From Gephyromycinifex aptenodytis (GTDB lineage Bacteria; Actinomycetota; Actinomycetes; Actinomycetales; Dermatophilaceae), in NCBI RefSeq assembly GCF_012277275.1, contig NZ_CP051155.1, positions 1-64,000 on the forward strand: DNA of 64,000 nucleotides, in the 5' to 3' direction. The translations under genes and the position numbers were made by a program. This document shows, in pieces, positions 27,342 through 35,867 of this stretch (positions are counted from its first letter, which is position 1; the number at the start of each line of letters is the position of its first letter). Under the pieces are notes generated by a model. The model was not told the DNA's origin, did no database searches, and saw nothing but the letters and a program-made list of their open reading frames with translations.

Positions 27342-27851
27342 ATGGGCGGGCAAGGTGGCCAGGACTGGACACCGGGGGATCCCTATCCGGGCCCGGGAGG
27401 CCGGGGGCCGTTCCCGCCCGGGGGTGCGTCCGCCACATCGGGATCGGCGGTCAAACGCAAGTCATCCACCATGGTCAAGCTCGGTATCACCGCCGTCGTG
27501 GCCACGGCCGGGCTCGTGGCCCTGTCCGGCAGTGACAGCGAGGAAGAACCCACGCACGCTGCCGTCTGCGTCGACCAGGAGACCAACACCCGGGTCGAAG
27601 ACTCCCAATGTGCCGCCAGCAGCAGGTCGAGCCACTTCGGATGGTTCTTCTTCGCCTACGGCTACACCGCGCCGCGGGTGGGTGCGCCGATCAACAGCCC
27701 AGGCTCCTTCACCCCGCCACGCTCGGGTACCTACGTCAAAGGTGGTGTCCCGCGCGCCGGGGGACTGGTCAGCTCATCGACGGTCAAGGGTGGCACCTCG
27801 ACCACGGTCCGCGGCGGCTTCGGAAGCAACTCCAAAGGAAGCGGCGGCTGA
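27342..27851 (+). CDS. YgiB-like (DUF1190/UPF0441-type) envelope protein
   Basis: A 169-residue protein. A Gly/Pro-rich cytosolic N-terminus (residues 1-38) precedes one hydrophobic segment (about MVKLGITAVVATAGLVAL) and an exported part. The latter has two Cys (AAVCVDQ and DSQCAAS), an aromatic patch (FGWFFFAYGY) and a Ser/Thr/Gly-rich end with TSTTVRGGFG. The Cys pair, aromatic patch and TTV-RGGFG ending match what I remember of E. coli YgiB/YjfM, whose genes also sit beside a glutathionylspermidine-synthase-like gene. The ATG at 27342 has AGGGAGA 4 nt upstream. It overlaps the ATP-grasp gene by one base. Function unknown. Confidence 0.7.
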   Translation: MGGQGGQDWTPGDPYPGPGGRGPFPPGGASATSGSAVKRKSSTMVKLGITAVVATAGLVALSGSDSEEEPTHAAVCVDQETNTRVEDSQCAASSRSSHFGWFFFAYGYTAPRVGAPINSPGSFTPPRSGTYVKGGVPRAGGLVSSSTVKGGTSTTVRGGFGSNSKGSGG

Positions 27852-29302
27852 TGCGCAGAATCCCCGCGACGGCCCGACCGGACTGGCGGGCCCGCGTCGA
27901 ATCCCAGGGCCTGGTCTTCCCGGTGACCGAGACCGACGACGGCGCTGAGCTTCCGTACTGGTTCGAAGAGGCCTACTACGAGTTGACGATGGCCGAGGTC
28001 GAAGAGCTCGAGGCGGTCACCGAGACCCTGCACGAGATGTGCCTGGCGGCGGCCCGGCGGATGGCCACCGGCGAATTCGGCAACTTCGGCCTACCCGCAG
28101 GCGCTCTCAAAGCCGCCAAGGCGAGCCTGGCGGCAGACCCGCCGAGCCTCATCGGACGTTTCGATCTGCACTGGGACGGTACCGGCCCGGCGAAACTGCT
28201 GGAGTACAACGCCGATACCCCCACCGGGCTAGTGGAGAGCTCCATCGCCCAGTGGTATTGGCTGCAGGACACCCACCCCGAACTCGACCAGTGGAACTCT
28301 ATTCACGAACGGCTCATCCTCGCCTGGCAGGGGATACGCCCCCGGCTGGCGGACGCGCCGGTGTGGTTCGCCCACCACGAAGACGAGATCACCGGCGAAG
28401 AGTTCATGACGTGCATGTACCTGCGCGACACCGCCGAACAAGCCGGTCTGCGAGCAGGTTCCATCACCGTCGAGGCCATCGGGTACGACCCGGCGCGGGG
28501 ATGCTTCGTGGCAGACGGGGCCGAACCGCTTCGGACCTGTTTCAAGCTCTACCCGTGGGAGACGATGCTCAGCGAGGAGTTCGGCCGCTATGTCGAACCC
28601 GACCCCCGCGGGGTGCTGTCCACGACCTGGATCGAGCCGGTGTGGAAGGTGCTGCTGTCCAACAAGTCCTTGCTGGCGGTGCTGTGGCAGATGTACCCCG
28701 AGCACCCCAACCTGCTGCCCGCCTACCTGGACGACCCCCGTGAGCTCACCGAATGGGTCGCCAAACCGCTGCACGGACGCGAGGGAGACAACATCCGCGT
28801 CCACGCCGAGGGAATCGCCGTCGAACAGCCGGGGGACTACGGCGATGAGGGCTGGTGCTACCAACAGTGGTGCCCGCTGCCGCAGTTCGACGGCAACAAG
28901 GCCGTGCTCGGCTCGTGGGTCATCGACGGCAAAGCGGCCGGTGTCGGCATCCGGGAGAGCGACGGATGGGTGACGGACTATTACGCTCGCTTCCTGCCCC
29001 ACGTCATCGCTGCCGAGGCGCCCGACGCGCAACAGCGAGACGAATGGCTGCAGGACGCACGTCGAACCCAGTCCGAGATCCAGGATGTGCTGCCCGCCGA
29101 CCGCACGTCTTCGCGTGATGCTCCGCGCCCGAGCGACCTCCCGGGTCTGAGGCCGCTGGCCTCCCCGATCCCCTCGCTCGCAGGGACGCAGGACAACGTT
29201 GTGCAAGACAGCATGCGCGCCGACAGCCCCGAAGATGGCGCAACCGACGCCACGACCGATGACCTGACTGACGACCCGACCGAGAAGGACTCCCGCAAAT
29301 GA
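27851..29302 (+). CDS. Glutathionylspermidine-synthase-like ATP-grasp ligase
   Basis: A 483-residue protein of the GSP_synth family (YgiC/YjfC type), containing only the C-N ligase (ATP-grasp) domain and lacking the N-terminal CHAP amidase of E. coli GspS. Conserved elements include FDLHWDGTGPAKLLEYNADT (about residue 105), TPTGLVESS, CFKLYPWE, WIEPVWKVLLSNKSLL and the C-terminal PLPQFDGNKAVLGSWVIDG. Residues from about 415 onward are an unrelated acidic, low-complexity tail. The start shares one base with the previous stop, and the end overlaps the DUF350 gene (ATGATGA). Actinobacteria generally use mycothiol rather than glutathione, so the substrates are unlikely to be glutathione plus spermidine. 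This is an inference from lineage. Confidence 0.85.
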   Translation: MRRIPATARPDWRARVESQGLVFPVTETDDGAELPYWFEEAYYELTMAEVEELEAVTETLHEMCLAAARRMATGEFGNFGLPAGALKAAKASLAADPPSLIGRFDLHWDGTGPAKLLEYNADTPTGLVESSIAQWYWLQDTHPELDQWNSIHERLILAWQGIRPRLADAPVWFAHHEDEITGEEFMTCMYLRDTAEQAGLRAGSITVEAIGYDPARGCFVADGAEPLRTCFKLYPWETMLSEEFGRYVEPDPRGVLSTTWIEPVWKVLLSNKSLLAVLWQMYPEHPNLLPAYLDDPRELTEWVAKPLHGREGDNIRVHAEGIAVEQPGDYGDEGWCYQQWCPLPQFDGNKAVLGSWVIDGKAAGVGIRESDGWVTDYYARFLPHVIAAEAPDAQQRDEWLQDARRTQSEIQDVLPADRTSSRDAPRPSDLPGLRPLASPIPSLAGTQDNVVQDSMRADSPEDGATDATTDDLTDDPTEKDSRK

Positions 29303-29715
29303 TGACCGCCCTCGGCTTCGGTGCCGCCTACAGCCTGCTCGGCCTGGTGTTGTTGATCGCCGGTTTCTACGTGCTCGACCTGCTCACCCCCGGGCGGCTC
29401 GGGGAGCGACTGACCCAGGGGAACTCCTACAACGCCGGCCTCATGGTCGGGGCTGGGTTCATCGGCCTAGGCGCCATCCTGGCCACGGTGATCTGGCACA
29501 ACGCAGGCTCGGGATTCGGTCCCTCGCTGCAATGGACGCTCGCCTTCGGGGTGCTCGGCATCGTGCTGCAGGCGGTGTGCTTCCTCGTGCTCGACCTGTT
29601 CACCCCGGGCAGCCTGAGCGAGATCGTCGTCTCCGACGGACTGCACCCGGCCGGTATCGCCGCCGCCGCTGCCCAGATCGCGATCAGCCTGATCGTCTGC
29701 GCCTCGATCGCCTGA
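29299..29715 (+). CDS. DUF350 (YjfL-type) membrane protein
   Basis: A 138-residue protein with four predicted membrane helices. It has the internal duplication typical of the family: VLDLLTPGRLGERLTQG in the first half and VLDLFTPGSLSEIVVSD in the second. It starts inside the end of the ATP-grasp gene (ATG 29299 or 29302). In E. coli the homologues are in the yjfIJKLMC operon, where YjfL (DUF350), YjfM (YgiB-like) and YjfC (ligase) occur together. Function not established. Confidence 0.85.
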   Translation: MMTALGFGAAYSLLGLVLLIAGFYVLDLLTPGRLGERLTQGNSYNAGLMVGAGFIGLGAILATVIWHNAGSGFGPSLQWTLAFGVLGIVLQAVCFLVLDLFTPGSLSEIVVSDGLHPAGIAAAAAQIAISLIVCASIA

Positions 29716-29745
29716 GGACCAGGGACAGCTCCGCGGCAAGGCGCC

Positions 29746-29751
29746 TAGGAT
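29746..29751 (+). promoter_or_regulatory. Putative -10 box of a leaderless mRNA
   Basis: TAGGAT ends 6 nt before the ATG at 29758, which lacks a ribosome site. This is the same arrangement as at recN and rarA. Confidence 0.5.
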
Positions 29752-29757
29752 CGAGAC

Positions 29758-30093
29758 ATGAACGTCTCAGATGCCACCACCGTCAACACGTCCAGACTCG
29801 TCGCCCTCGGACTCCTCGGCGGCTTCGTCGTCGCCAGCGAGAGCGGCGTCCGACCGTTGGGCGGCCTGGTCTTGGGCGCGGCGGGGGCTTTCGCCGCACG
29901 CACCTGGCTGGCCAAGACCGACCCGGCCACCACCGCCGCCCTGACCGGGATCTACCTCGGCGGGATGGGCTTGTCGCACCCGCTGGCGAAGAAGATCGGG
30001 GCCTGGCCAGCGGTCTTCGCCGTCACGGGCATCAGCGCCGGCGCAGCTCACGTCCTGTCCGACCGGCTACCTGAACATCGGAAGTTGCGCTGA
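29758..30093 (+). CDS. Small membrane protein of unknown function
   Basis: A 111-residue hydrophobic protein with about three membrane segments (around LVALGLLGGFVVASE, LGGLVLGAAGAFAA and AVFAVTGISAGAAHVL). I recognise no family. It is not coupled to the DUF350 gene (42 nt apart) and has its own predicted leaderless promoter. The HAD gene follows 23 nt later, so the two may be cotranscribed. Confidence 0.65.
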   Translation: MNVSDATTVNTSRLVALGLLGGFVVASESGVRPLGGLVLGAAGAFAARTWLAKTDPATTAALTGIYLGGMGLSHPLAKKIGAWPAVFAVTGISAGAAHVLSDRLPEHRKLR

Positions 30094-30116
30094 ACGGGCC
30101 AGGCGGGCAGGCGCCC

Positions 30117-30755
30117 GTGACGGGCGCCTCGTCCGAGCCGGTCCATACCGTTCTTCTAGACGCGGACGGAGTTCTGCAATGCCCTGCCGAGGGGTGGCTG
30201 GACAAATGGCGTCCCTACGCCGACGGCGACCTGGATGAGTTCACGGCGCAGATGTTCCTGGCCGAACTACCAGCCTTGGAGGGACAGGCCGACCTGTACG
30301 CCAGCATCGAAGAGTTCCTCCGCGAGAGCGGACGTGATGTCGCTGCACGGGATGAGATCTGCTCCGCCTGGGCGATGATCGAGATCTTCGACCAGGCTTT
30401 CCAGGTGGTCGATGACATCCGCGCGCAGGGGATCGCCGTACACCTGGCCACGAATCAGCAGTGCTACCGCCGAGACGTGATGCTCGATCTGGGCTACCCG
30501 AAGCACTTCGACCGGCTGTTCTTCTCCTGCGATCTCGCAGTGGCCAAACCGAGCCCCGACTACTTCCGTGCGATCCTGGGCGAACTGCGCTGCGAACCCG
30601 AAGGGGTGCTGTTCATCGACGACCGTCTCGACAATGTCGAGGCCGCCCGCAGCGTAGGCATCCAGGCATACCCGCATCAGCCGCAGCCTGGCACTGACAA
30701 AGGTGTGGGGCAGTTGCGCACGCTGCTGCGGGACGCGGGGGTTCCCGGCGCCTGA
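30117..30755 (+). CDS. HAD-IA family hydrolase
   Basis: A 212-residue predicted phosphatase. Motif I is LLDADGVLQ, motif II is VHLATNQQ, the Lys is in AVAKPSPDYF and motif IV is LFIDDRLDNVEAARSVGI, all in the correct order with the class I cap between motifs I and II. Start taken as GTG 30117; the ribosome site is weak. Substrate unknown (nucleotide or sugar phosphate are typical). Confidence 0.82.
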   Translation: MTGASSEPVHTVLLDADGVLQCPAEGWLDKWRPYADGDLDEFTAQMFLAELPALEGQADLYASIEEFLRESGRDVAARDEICSAWAMIEIFDQAFQVVDDIRAQGIAVHLATNQQCYRRDVMLDLGYPKHFDRLFFSCDLAVAKPSPDYFRAILGELRCEPEGVLFIDDRLDNVEAARSVGIQAYPHQPQPGTDKGVGQLRTLLRDAGVPGA

Positions 30756-30768
30756 ACCCGCAACGGGC

Positions 30769-30786
30769 CGGGCTCAGCCGAGCCCG
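30769..30786. terminator. Hairpin between convergent HAD and GNAT genes
   Basis: CGGGCTC (30769-30775) and GAGCCCG (30780-30786) form a 7-bp stem with a 4-nt loop in the 109-bp space between two converging genes. It could work in both directions. Confidence 0.5.
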
Positions 30787-30864
30787 CCGCGCCTTCGGTG
30801 GCTGTGGGTCTCGCCCGACAGTCGCGCGCTGCGACCCCCGGGGTAAGACCGGGCTGGTGCCTGG

Positions 30865-31620
30865 TCAGCTCGGGTCGGCGATGCCGTGGCTCGCCCAGGT
30901 TTTGTCACTGGTGTAGCTCAGGTCGCGGTACAACCGGCGTGCGATGTCGTTCTTGGAGTACATCCCCAAGGTGCAGACCTGCTCCCGGGTGAGGACCTTG
31001 CGGGTCAGGGCGGTGCTGATCGCGCGGCCCAAGCCCTGGCGACGCGCGTCGTGCGCCACGACGATGCCGCCCAGGTGCGCCACCCCGGAGGGCAACCGCT
31101 GCACCGCTCCGCAGGCGATGAGCCGTCCGGCGCTGCGCAGCCCCACCCATTCCTGGCTGTAACCAGTGCCTGCAAAGCCTTCGAACAGCGGGTTCTCGCC
31201 CAGTCCGAACGCGGCGATCTCGGCCGCGTCGTGCTCGTCGTCCAGGGCGATGAGGTCCTCCTCGTGCGGGGCAGCCGCCGGCATGGAGTCGCACCACATC
31301 CAGTCCCAGATTCCCACGCTGGTGACGGCGAACCGGCTGGTGACCTCGTGCTGATGCTCGACGGGCACGCTGACCGAGCCGATCCGGTGTTCCTGGGCTA
31401 CCCCGAGCGCAGCCGTTGCCTCCAGCAGCGCCCCCACCTGCGGACCCCAGGCGAAAAGGCTCGGCGGGCGCACGCTGGACAGGCGCACGAACGCAACCGC
31501 CCCGCCCAGCCTCCAGCCGTGCAGGTCCGCAGGCGGATCGAGCCGGGCGAACATGTCATCGGGGCCGCAGATCCGCCCGAGCGCGGCTCGGGTGTGCAGG
31601 GCCGCAAGGCGGTATTCCAC
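30865..31620 (-). CDS. GNAT family N-acetyltransferase
   Basis: A 251-residue protein with a C-terminal GNAT fold. The acetyl-CoA pyrophosphate loop is RRQGLGRAIS, preceded by the strand HLGGIVVAHD and followed by the typical motif B region (LGMYSKNDIARRLYRDL). The N-terminal half is divergent. Start taken as GTG 31620, where family-like sequence (EYRLAALHTR) begins; an in-frame ATG 174 nt upstream would overlap the promoter and start of the divergent gene. Acceptor substrate unknown. Confidence 0.75.
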   Translation of the reverse strand: MEYRLAALHTRAALGRICGPDDMFARLDPPADLHGWRLGGAVAFVRLSSVRPPSLFAWGPQVGALLEATAALGVAQEHRIGSVSVPVEHQHEVTSRFAVTSVGIWDWMWCDSMPAAAPHEEDLIALDDEHDAAEIAAFGLGENPLFEGFAGTGYSQEWVGLRSAGRLIACGAVQRLPSGVAHLGGIVVAHDARRQGLGRAISTALTRKVLTREQVCTLGMYSKNDIARRLYRDLSYTSDKTWASHGIADPS

Positions 31621-31738
31621 GGGTCCAGGATGCCGCCTCGCCCCTGGTGGGTGGAGCCCGCCCCCGGCGGCTGCGTGCCCGAGCGCAGGCTGCCGGTTCG
31701 CTCGCGGGAACAGCTGCCCAGGTCGGGGGCACCACCCG

Positions 31739-31744
31739 TATTCT
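31739..31744 (+). promoter_or_regulatory. Putative -10 box of the BAAT-like gene
   Basis: TATTCT, 29 nt before the ATG at 31774, followed by the ribosome site AAGGGAG (31762-31768). Confidence 0.45.
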
Positions 31745-31773
31745 GGGGGTGCGGCTAAGGCAAGGGAGTGCCC

Positions 31774-32820
31774 ATGCGACAACATGATCCGCACAGTTCA
31801 CCGGAGGGCGTCGCGCCGCAACGGCGACAGGGAATACGCCGATGGCTGCGCATCGGGTGCCTGTCCACGATCGTGCTGGTCGCCATCGCACTGACAGCCA
31901 TGTGGGTGGTGAAGCCCTGGGCGCCGAAGGTTGTCGTGGCTGATCCCGGCCCGGGCGGAACCCGCGTCACCGAGCAGGGACTGATCGCGAACTACTATCC
32001 GGGCGCTGAGCGTGCACCGGGGATCCTCGTCCTCGGCGGCTCTGAAGGTGGGCTGTCGCCCTACGTCGACGAGCAAGCCCGCCAGTTACACGACGCCGGA
32101 TACTCCACCCTCGCGCTGTCGTACTTCGCGGCGCCTGGTCAGCCCCCGGCGATGGAATCGCTGCCGTTGGAGACCTTCGACACCGCCCTTGCCTACCTGG
32201 CAGCACAGCCTCACGTCGACCCGGCCCGCCTGGGCGTGATCGGTACGTCGAAGGGTGGTGAGGCCGCCCTGCTCGTCGCCTCACGGCACCCGGACCTGGC
32301 CAGCGTCGTGGGGATGGTTCCTTCCAGCGTGGTGTGGCAGGGCCTGGACCAACAACGTCCCTGGCGGATGTCCTCGATTGGCTCGACCTGGAGCCACCAG
32401 GGAGTCGACCTGCCGTATCTGCCCTACGGTGAATACTCCCCAGGCGCGGACCTCGTCGAGCTGTATCGCGACGGGCTGACGGCGCTGGCTGCGCACCATC
32501 AGGCCGTCATTCCCATCGAAAAATCAAAGGCCGCAGTGTTACTCGTCTGCGGCGGCGCTGACACCCTGTGGCCCAGCTGCGACATGTCCAACCAGGTCCT
32601 GTCCCGAGCCCAGGCCGCCGGTGGGCCCACGGTGAGCGTGTTGTCCTATCCCGAGGCCGGCCATTTCGCTGCTGGACCGCCGGTCGATGTCACCAGCGAG
32701 TTCTACAGCAGGTTGGACATGTTCGGAGGCACTCCCGAATCCAACCAGGCCGCCCGTGAACAGGGATGGCCGAAGGTGCTCGCTCACCTGGATCGGACCC
32801 TGCGGGGCCCGGTCGGTTGA
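31774..32820 (+). CDS. Membrane-anchored alpha/beta hydrolase, BAAT_C-like
   Basis: A 348-residue protein with a basic N-terminus, one membrane anchor (about residues 26-46, STIVLVAIALTAMWVV) and an extracytoplasmic alpha/beta hydrolase domain. The nucleophile elbow is GVIGTSKGGEAALL and the His is probably in PEAGHFAAGP. The acid is in the GGADTLWP strand. These are features of the acyl-CoA thioesterase/BAAT C-terminal family; animal BAAT uses Cys at the nucleophile position, and Ser is found here. The ATG at 31774 with AAGGGAG 5 nt upstream is preferred. Its last 37 bp overlap the convergent O-antigen-ligase-like gene. Substrate unknown. Confidence 0.8.
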   Translation: MRQHDPHSSPEGVAPQRRQGIRRWLRIGCLSTIVLVAIALTAMWVVKPWAPKVVVADPGPGGTRVTEQGLIANYYPGAERAPGILVLGGSEGGLSPYVDEQARQLHDAGYSTLALSYFAAPGQPPAMESLPLETFDTALAYLAAQPHVDPARLGVIGTSKGGEAALLVASRHPDLASVVGMVPSSVVWQGLDQQRPWRMSSIGSTWSHQGVDLPYLPYGEYSPGADLVELYRDGLTALAAHHQAVIPIEKSKAAVLLVCGGADTLWPSCDMSNQVLSRAQAAGGPTVSVLSYPEAGHFAAGPPVDVTSEFYSRLDMFGGTPESNQAAREQGWPKVLAHLDRTLRGPVG

Positions 32821-34127
32821 GCCACGGGGCCGGACAGCCACCATGCGCTGCACGTGGCCTGCCCGAGGATGAGCCACCACACCGGAGTGGTCAGCACCGT
32901 GGCTGACGCGCAGCCCAGCGCCAGGAACGCGACCAGCGCGCTCAGCGCCTCAATCCGGGCCAAGTCATGCTCCGGGCCCCCGGGGTAGCGCCACACGGTG
33001 ACCAGGATGACGCCGATCACCGCGGCCAGGGCTGCGGCCGGGATGACCCCGTACTGCAACAACAGCTCCAAAAAGCTGTTGTGCAGCCAGGTGATGATGC
33101 CGAAGTTCCAGCGCGGGTCCGCCTGCAGCAGGGGCTCGAAGGAATCCGCGCCGGTACCGAACCCGTCTGAGGCGGTGAAGTAACGCCACCCGGCGCGCAG
33201 CAACCCCACGCGCAGACCATCCGAGCGTGCCGTGCTGGGATCAGCGGCGGCCCGCACCAGCCGAACCAGCGGGTTGTACCGCGCCAGCGTCGGCAGCGTG
33301 CACAACCCGATCGCCGTCAGCCCCAGCAGCACGCCCGCTGCCGCCACAGAGCGGCGCGAGAGCACGGGCCCCCCGTCAGGGCGCTGCGCCGTGCGGCGAC
33401 GCCACCACCCCCAGGCATGCAATCCCAGGATGACGAGCAGGGTGAGCAGCCCCGAGCGCGACTCGGTGAGCAGCACCGCCAGCACCCCCGCCGCAAGCGC
33501 TGCGCCGACAACCACCCGAAGAGAGCCAGCGCAGCGCCGACTCGCCGCCCACGCCAGGGTGCCCGAGATCATCGCCGACAACGCAATGGCGAAATCGTTG
33601 GGGTTTCGGAACGCACCGGCGATGATCGTGCGGCTCTGGTCCGCCCAGCCCAGGCCGGGGCCCACCCACAGATGGCGGTCGGTCGCCAGTTCCACCCCGG
33701 CGACAAGCAACGACAGCAGCAACGCGAGGAACCACCCGAGACGCAACGCCGCAAGCCGCGGCCGGCATGCCCGGCGCAGCGGCAGCCCGCTGACCGCCAC
33801 CACACTGAGCGCCACCGCCAGCCCGGCAGTCAGCCCCAGCGCCTCGCCGCGGCCGGCACCCGGATCAGGCGCGCGCACCAGCGCGTTCGGGATACAGGCA
33901 ATGATGAGTCCCGCCGCCATCGCCAGCGCCAGCGGGGCGCCGCGACGCCAACACGAGCGCGTCAGCCACAGCGCAGGCAGGGCGAGGCCCACCATGACCA
34001 GCGTCGCCGCGTGCAGTCGGATCAACGGCTGCAGCGACAGGTCGCCCGCGGCGACCACGAACACGTACAACGTCGCCGGGACTCCGATAGTCAGCTGCGG
34101 CGAGCGCTCCCCCCAGAGTCTGCGCAC
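32784..34127 (-). CDS. O-antigen ligase/polymerase family membrane protein
   Basis: A 447-residue polytopic protein with about ten or more hydrophobic segments. The Wzy_C signature is visible as [15 protein letters not shown] and [17 protein letters not shown], and the conserved periplasmic motif near the end is [14 protein letters not shown]. Such proteins polymerise or ligate surface polysaccharides (TuaE, WaaL, Wzy). No glycosyltransferase or flippase genes are nearby, so its polysaccharide is unknown. Convergent 37-bp overlap with the upstream-coordinate hydrolase gene. Confidence 0.8.
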   Translation of the reverse strand: MRRLWGERSPQLTIGVPATLYVFVVAAGDLSLQPLIRLHAATLVMVGLALPALWLTRSCWRRGAPLALAMAAGLIIACIPNALVRAPDPGAGRGEALGLTAGLAVALSVVAVSGLPLRRACRPRLAALRLGWFLALLLSLLVAGVELATDRHLWVGPGLGWADQSRTIIAGAFRNPNDFAIALSAMISGTLAWAASRRCAGSLRVVVGAALAAGVLAVLLTESRSGLLTLLVILGLHAWGWWRRRTAQRPDGGPVLSRRSVAAAGVLLGLTAIGLCTLPTLARYNPLVRLVRAAADPSTARSDGLRVGLLRAGWRYFTASDGFGTGADSFEPLLQADPRWNFGIITWLHNSFLELLLQYGVIPAAALAAVIGVILVTVWRYPGGPEHDLARIEALSALVAFLALGCASATVLTTPVWWLILGQATCSAWWLSGPVAQPTGPRRVRSR

Positions 34128-34359
34128 GGCGAAAGTGTAGGCATGACGCGGTCGCCATCGCGGGGGTGAATGCGCTGGTCACGACGCTGATGGCAAGGGC
34201 GGTCCCAGATTTTTCCTGCCCTGCAGCAGGATTGCCTGCCAGCTGCCGGCCGGAAGATCGTCGCTGTGATCTCGCCATGAGGAACGCGCGGAGGACTTGC
34301 CCTGAGACGACGGCGCGGGGACCACACGCCCGTCGTTCGCTGCGAGCGACGCGCACGTC

Positions 34360-34365
34360 TAGCCT
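34360..34365 (+). promoter_or_regulatory. Putative -10 box of leaderless rarA mRNA
   Basis: TAGCCT is 7 nt before the GTG at 34373, and there is no ribosome site in between. Confidence 0.5.
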
Positions 34366-34372
34366 GGCGGAC

Positions 34373-35773
34373 GTGAGTGACGACCTTTTCGCAAGCGCTG
34401 AGCCGGCACAATCCGAGGGCCCATTGATGGCCAGTGCCCCGCTCGCGGTGCGAATGCGTCCCCGCTCGATCGAGGAGGTGCGCGGGCAACGCGACGCGCT
34501 CCGCCCGGGCAGCCCGCTGCGCCGTCTCATCGAAGGTGGGGCCGGAGCCGGGCGCATCGGTGCCAGCTCGGCGATCCTGTGGGGTCCGCCGGGAACCGGC
34601 AAGACCACGCTGGCGCACCTGGTCGCATCCTCCGCCGGGCGCCGGTTCGTGGAACTGTCGGCGTTGACCGCCGGGGTGAAGGATGTGCGTGCGGTGATGG
34701 AGGCTGCCACCCGCGACCGGGACCTGTACCAGCGCAGCACCGTCCTCTTCCTGGATGAGATTCACCGCTTCAGCAAGGCCCAACAGGACGCCCTCCTGCA
34801 CGGCGTGGAGGAGGGGCTGGTCACCCTCATCGCGGCCACGACCGAGAACCCGAGCTTCTCGGTGATCGCACCGTTGTTGTCGCGTTCGGTGCTGGTCACC
34901 CTGACGTCGCTGACCGACGAGGAAACCGAGGAGGTCATTCGGGCCGCGTTGGACGACGAACGCGGCCTGGATGGGGGCTTCACCGTGGCCGAGGACGCGC
35001 TGGCGCACCTGGTGCGGATGGCCGGGGGAGATGCTCGCCGCGCCTTGACCGCCCTGGAAGCCGCAGCGGGGGTGGCGCTGGATGACCGGCCCGCCGGACG
35101 CGGCCTGCCCGACCGGGCGGACCCGGCACCGATCACCCTCACGCACGCCGAGCAGGCGATGGAGGTGGCGGCTGTTCGCTACGACCGGGCCGGCGGTCAG
35201 CACTACGACGTGGCCAGCGCCTTCATCAAGTCGATGCGCGGCTCCGACGTCGACGCGGCGCTGCACTACCTGGCTCGGATGCTGGAGGCGGGGGAGGACC
35301 CGCGCTTCATCGCCCGCCGCATCGTCATCTCGGCAAGCGAAGAGATCGCGATGGCCGACCCCACCGCCTTGCAGACAGCCGTGGCCGCGATGCACGCCGT
35401 CGCCCAGATCGGGATGCCCGAAGCGCGGCTCATCCTGGCTCAGGCCGTGGTGCACAACTGCCTGGCGCCGAAGTCCAACGCCGTCTACGCCGCCATCGGC
35501 GAGGCCATCGCAGATGTGCGGGCAGGTAAGGGCGGAGCCGTCCCGGCACCTCTGCGCGGCACCGAGACTGCGCGCCGCGCCGGAACGGCCGGCAGAACCG
35601 GAAGCCCCGGGTCCTACGTCTACGCCCACGACGAGGCCGACTCCGTAGCCACCCAGCAGTACCTGCCCGACGATCTGGTCGATGCCGACTACTACCACCC
35701 CAAAGCCCGCGGCTTCGAGGAACGCATCATCGAACGCTGGGCGTGGCTTCGCAGCCGGTTGCGGGGCCGCTGA
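34373..35773 (+). CDS. rarA: Replication-associated recombination protein A (RarA/MgsA AAA+ ATPase)
   Basis: A 466-residue clamp-loader-like AAA+ ATPase acting at stalled replication forks. Walker A is GPPGTGKT (about residue 71), Walker B is [10 protein letters not shown] and sensor 1 is AATTENPSF. The C-terminal MgsA tetramerisation domain contains [20 protein letters not shown] and ends [13 protein letters not shown]. Start GTG 34373 (SDDLFASA is a typical RarA beginning). The open frame extends 200 nt upstream without homology. In many actinobacteria rarA lies between aspS and alaS; here both flanks are separated by accessory genes. Confidence 0.93.
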   Translation: MSDDLFASAEPAQSEGPLMASAPLAVRMRPRSIEEVRGQRDALRPGSPLRRLIEGGAGAGRIGASSAILWGPPGTGKTTLAHLVASSAGRRFVELSALTAGVKDVRAVMEAATRDRDLYQRSTVLFLDEIHRFSKAQQDALLHGVEEGLVTLIAATTENPSFSVIAPLLSRSVLVTLTSLTDEETEEVIRAALDDERGLDGGFTVAEDALAHLVRMAGGDARRALTALEAAAGVALDDRPAGRGLPDRADPAPITLTHAEQAMEVAAVRYDRAGGQHYDVASAFIKSMRGSDVDAALHYLARMLEAGEDPRFIARRIVISASEEIAMADPTALQTAVAAMHAVAQIGMPEARLILAQAVVHNCLAPKSNAVYAAIGEAIADVRAGKGGAVPAPLRGTETARRAGTAGRTGSPGSYVYAHDEADSVATQQYLPDDLVDADYYHPKARGFEERIIERWAWLRSRLRGR

Positions 35774-35818
35774 GCGGTTCCCTCTGCCTGCTGCAGCACG
35801 CCGACGGCCAGGACGCCG

Positions 35819-35853
35819 ACGGCGAGGACGCCGAGCGTGGGCGTCCTCGCCGT
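35819..35853. terminator. Bidirectional terminator between rarA and the tricorn gene
   Basis: A perfect 14-bp inverted repeat, ACGGCGAGGACGCC (35819-35832) and GGCGTCCTCGCCGT (35840-35853), with a 7-nt loop, lying between two convergent genes. Confidence 0.75.
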
Positions 35854-35867
35854 GGGCGGTGCGGGTC

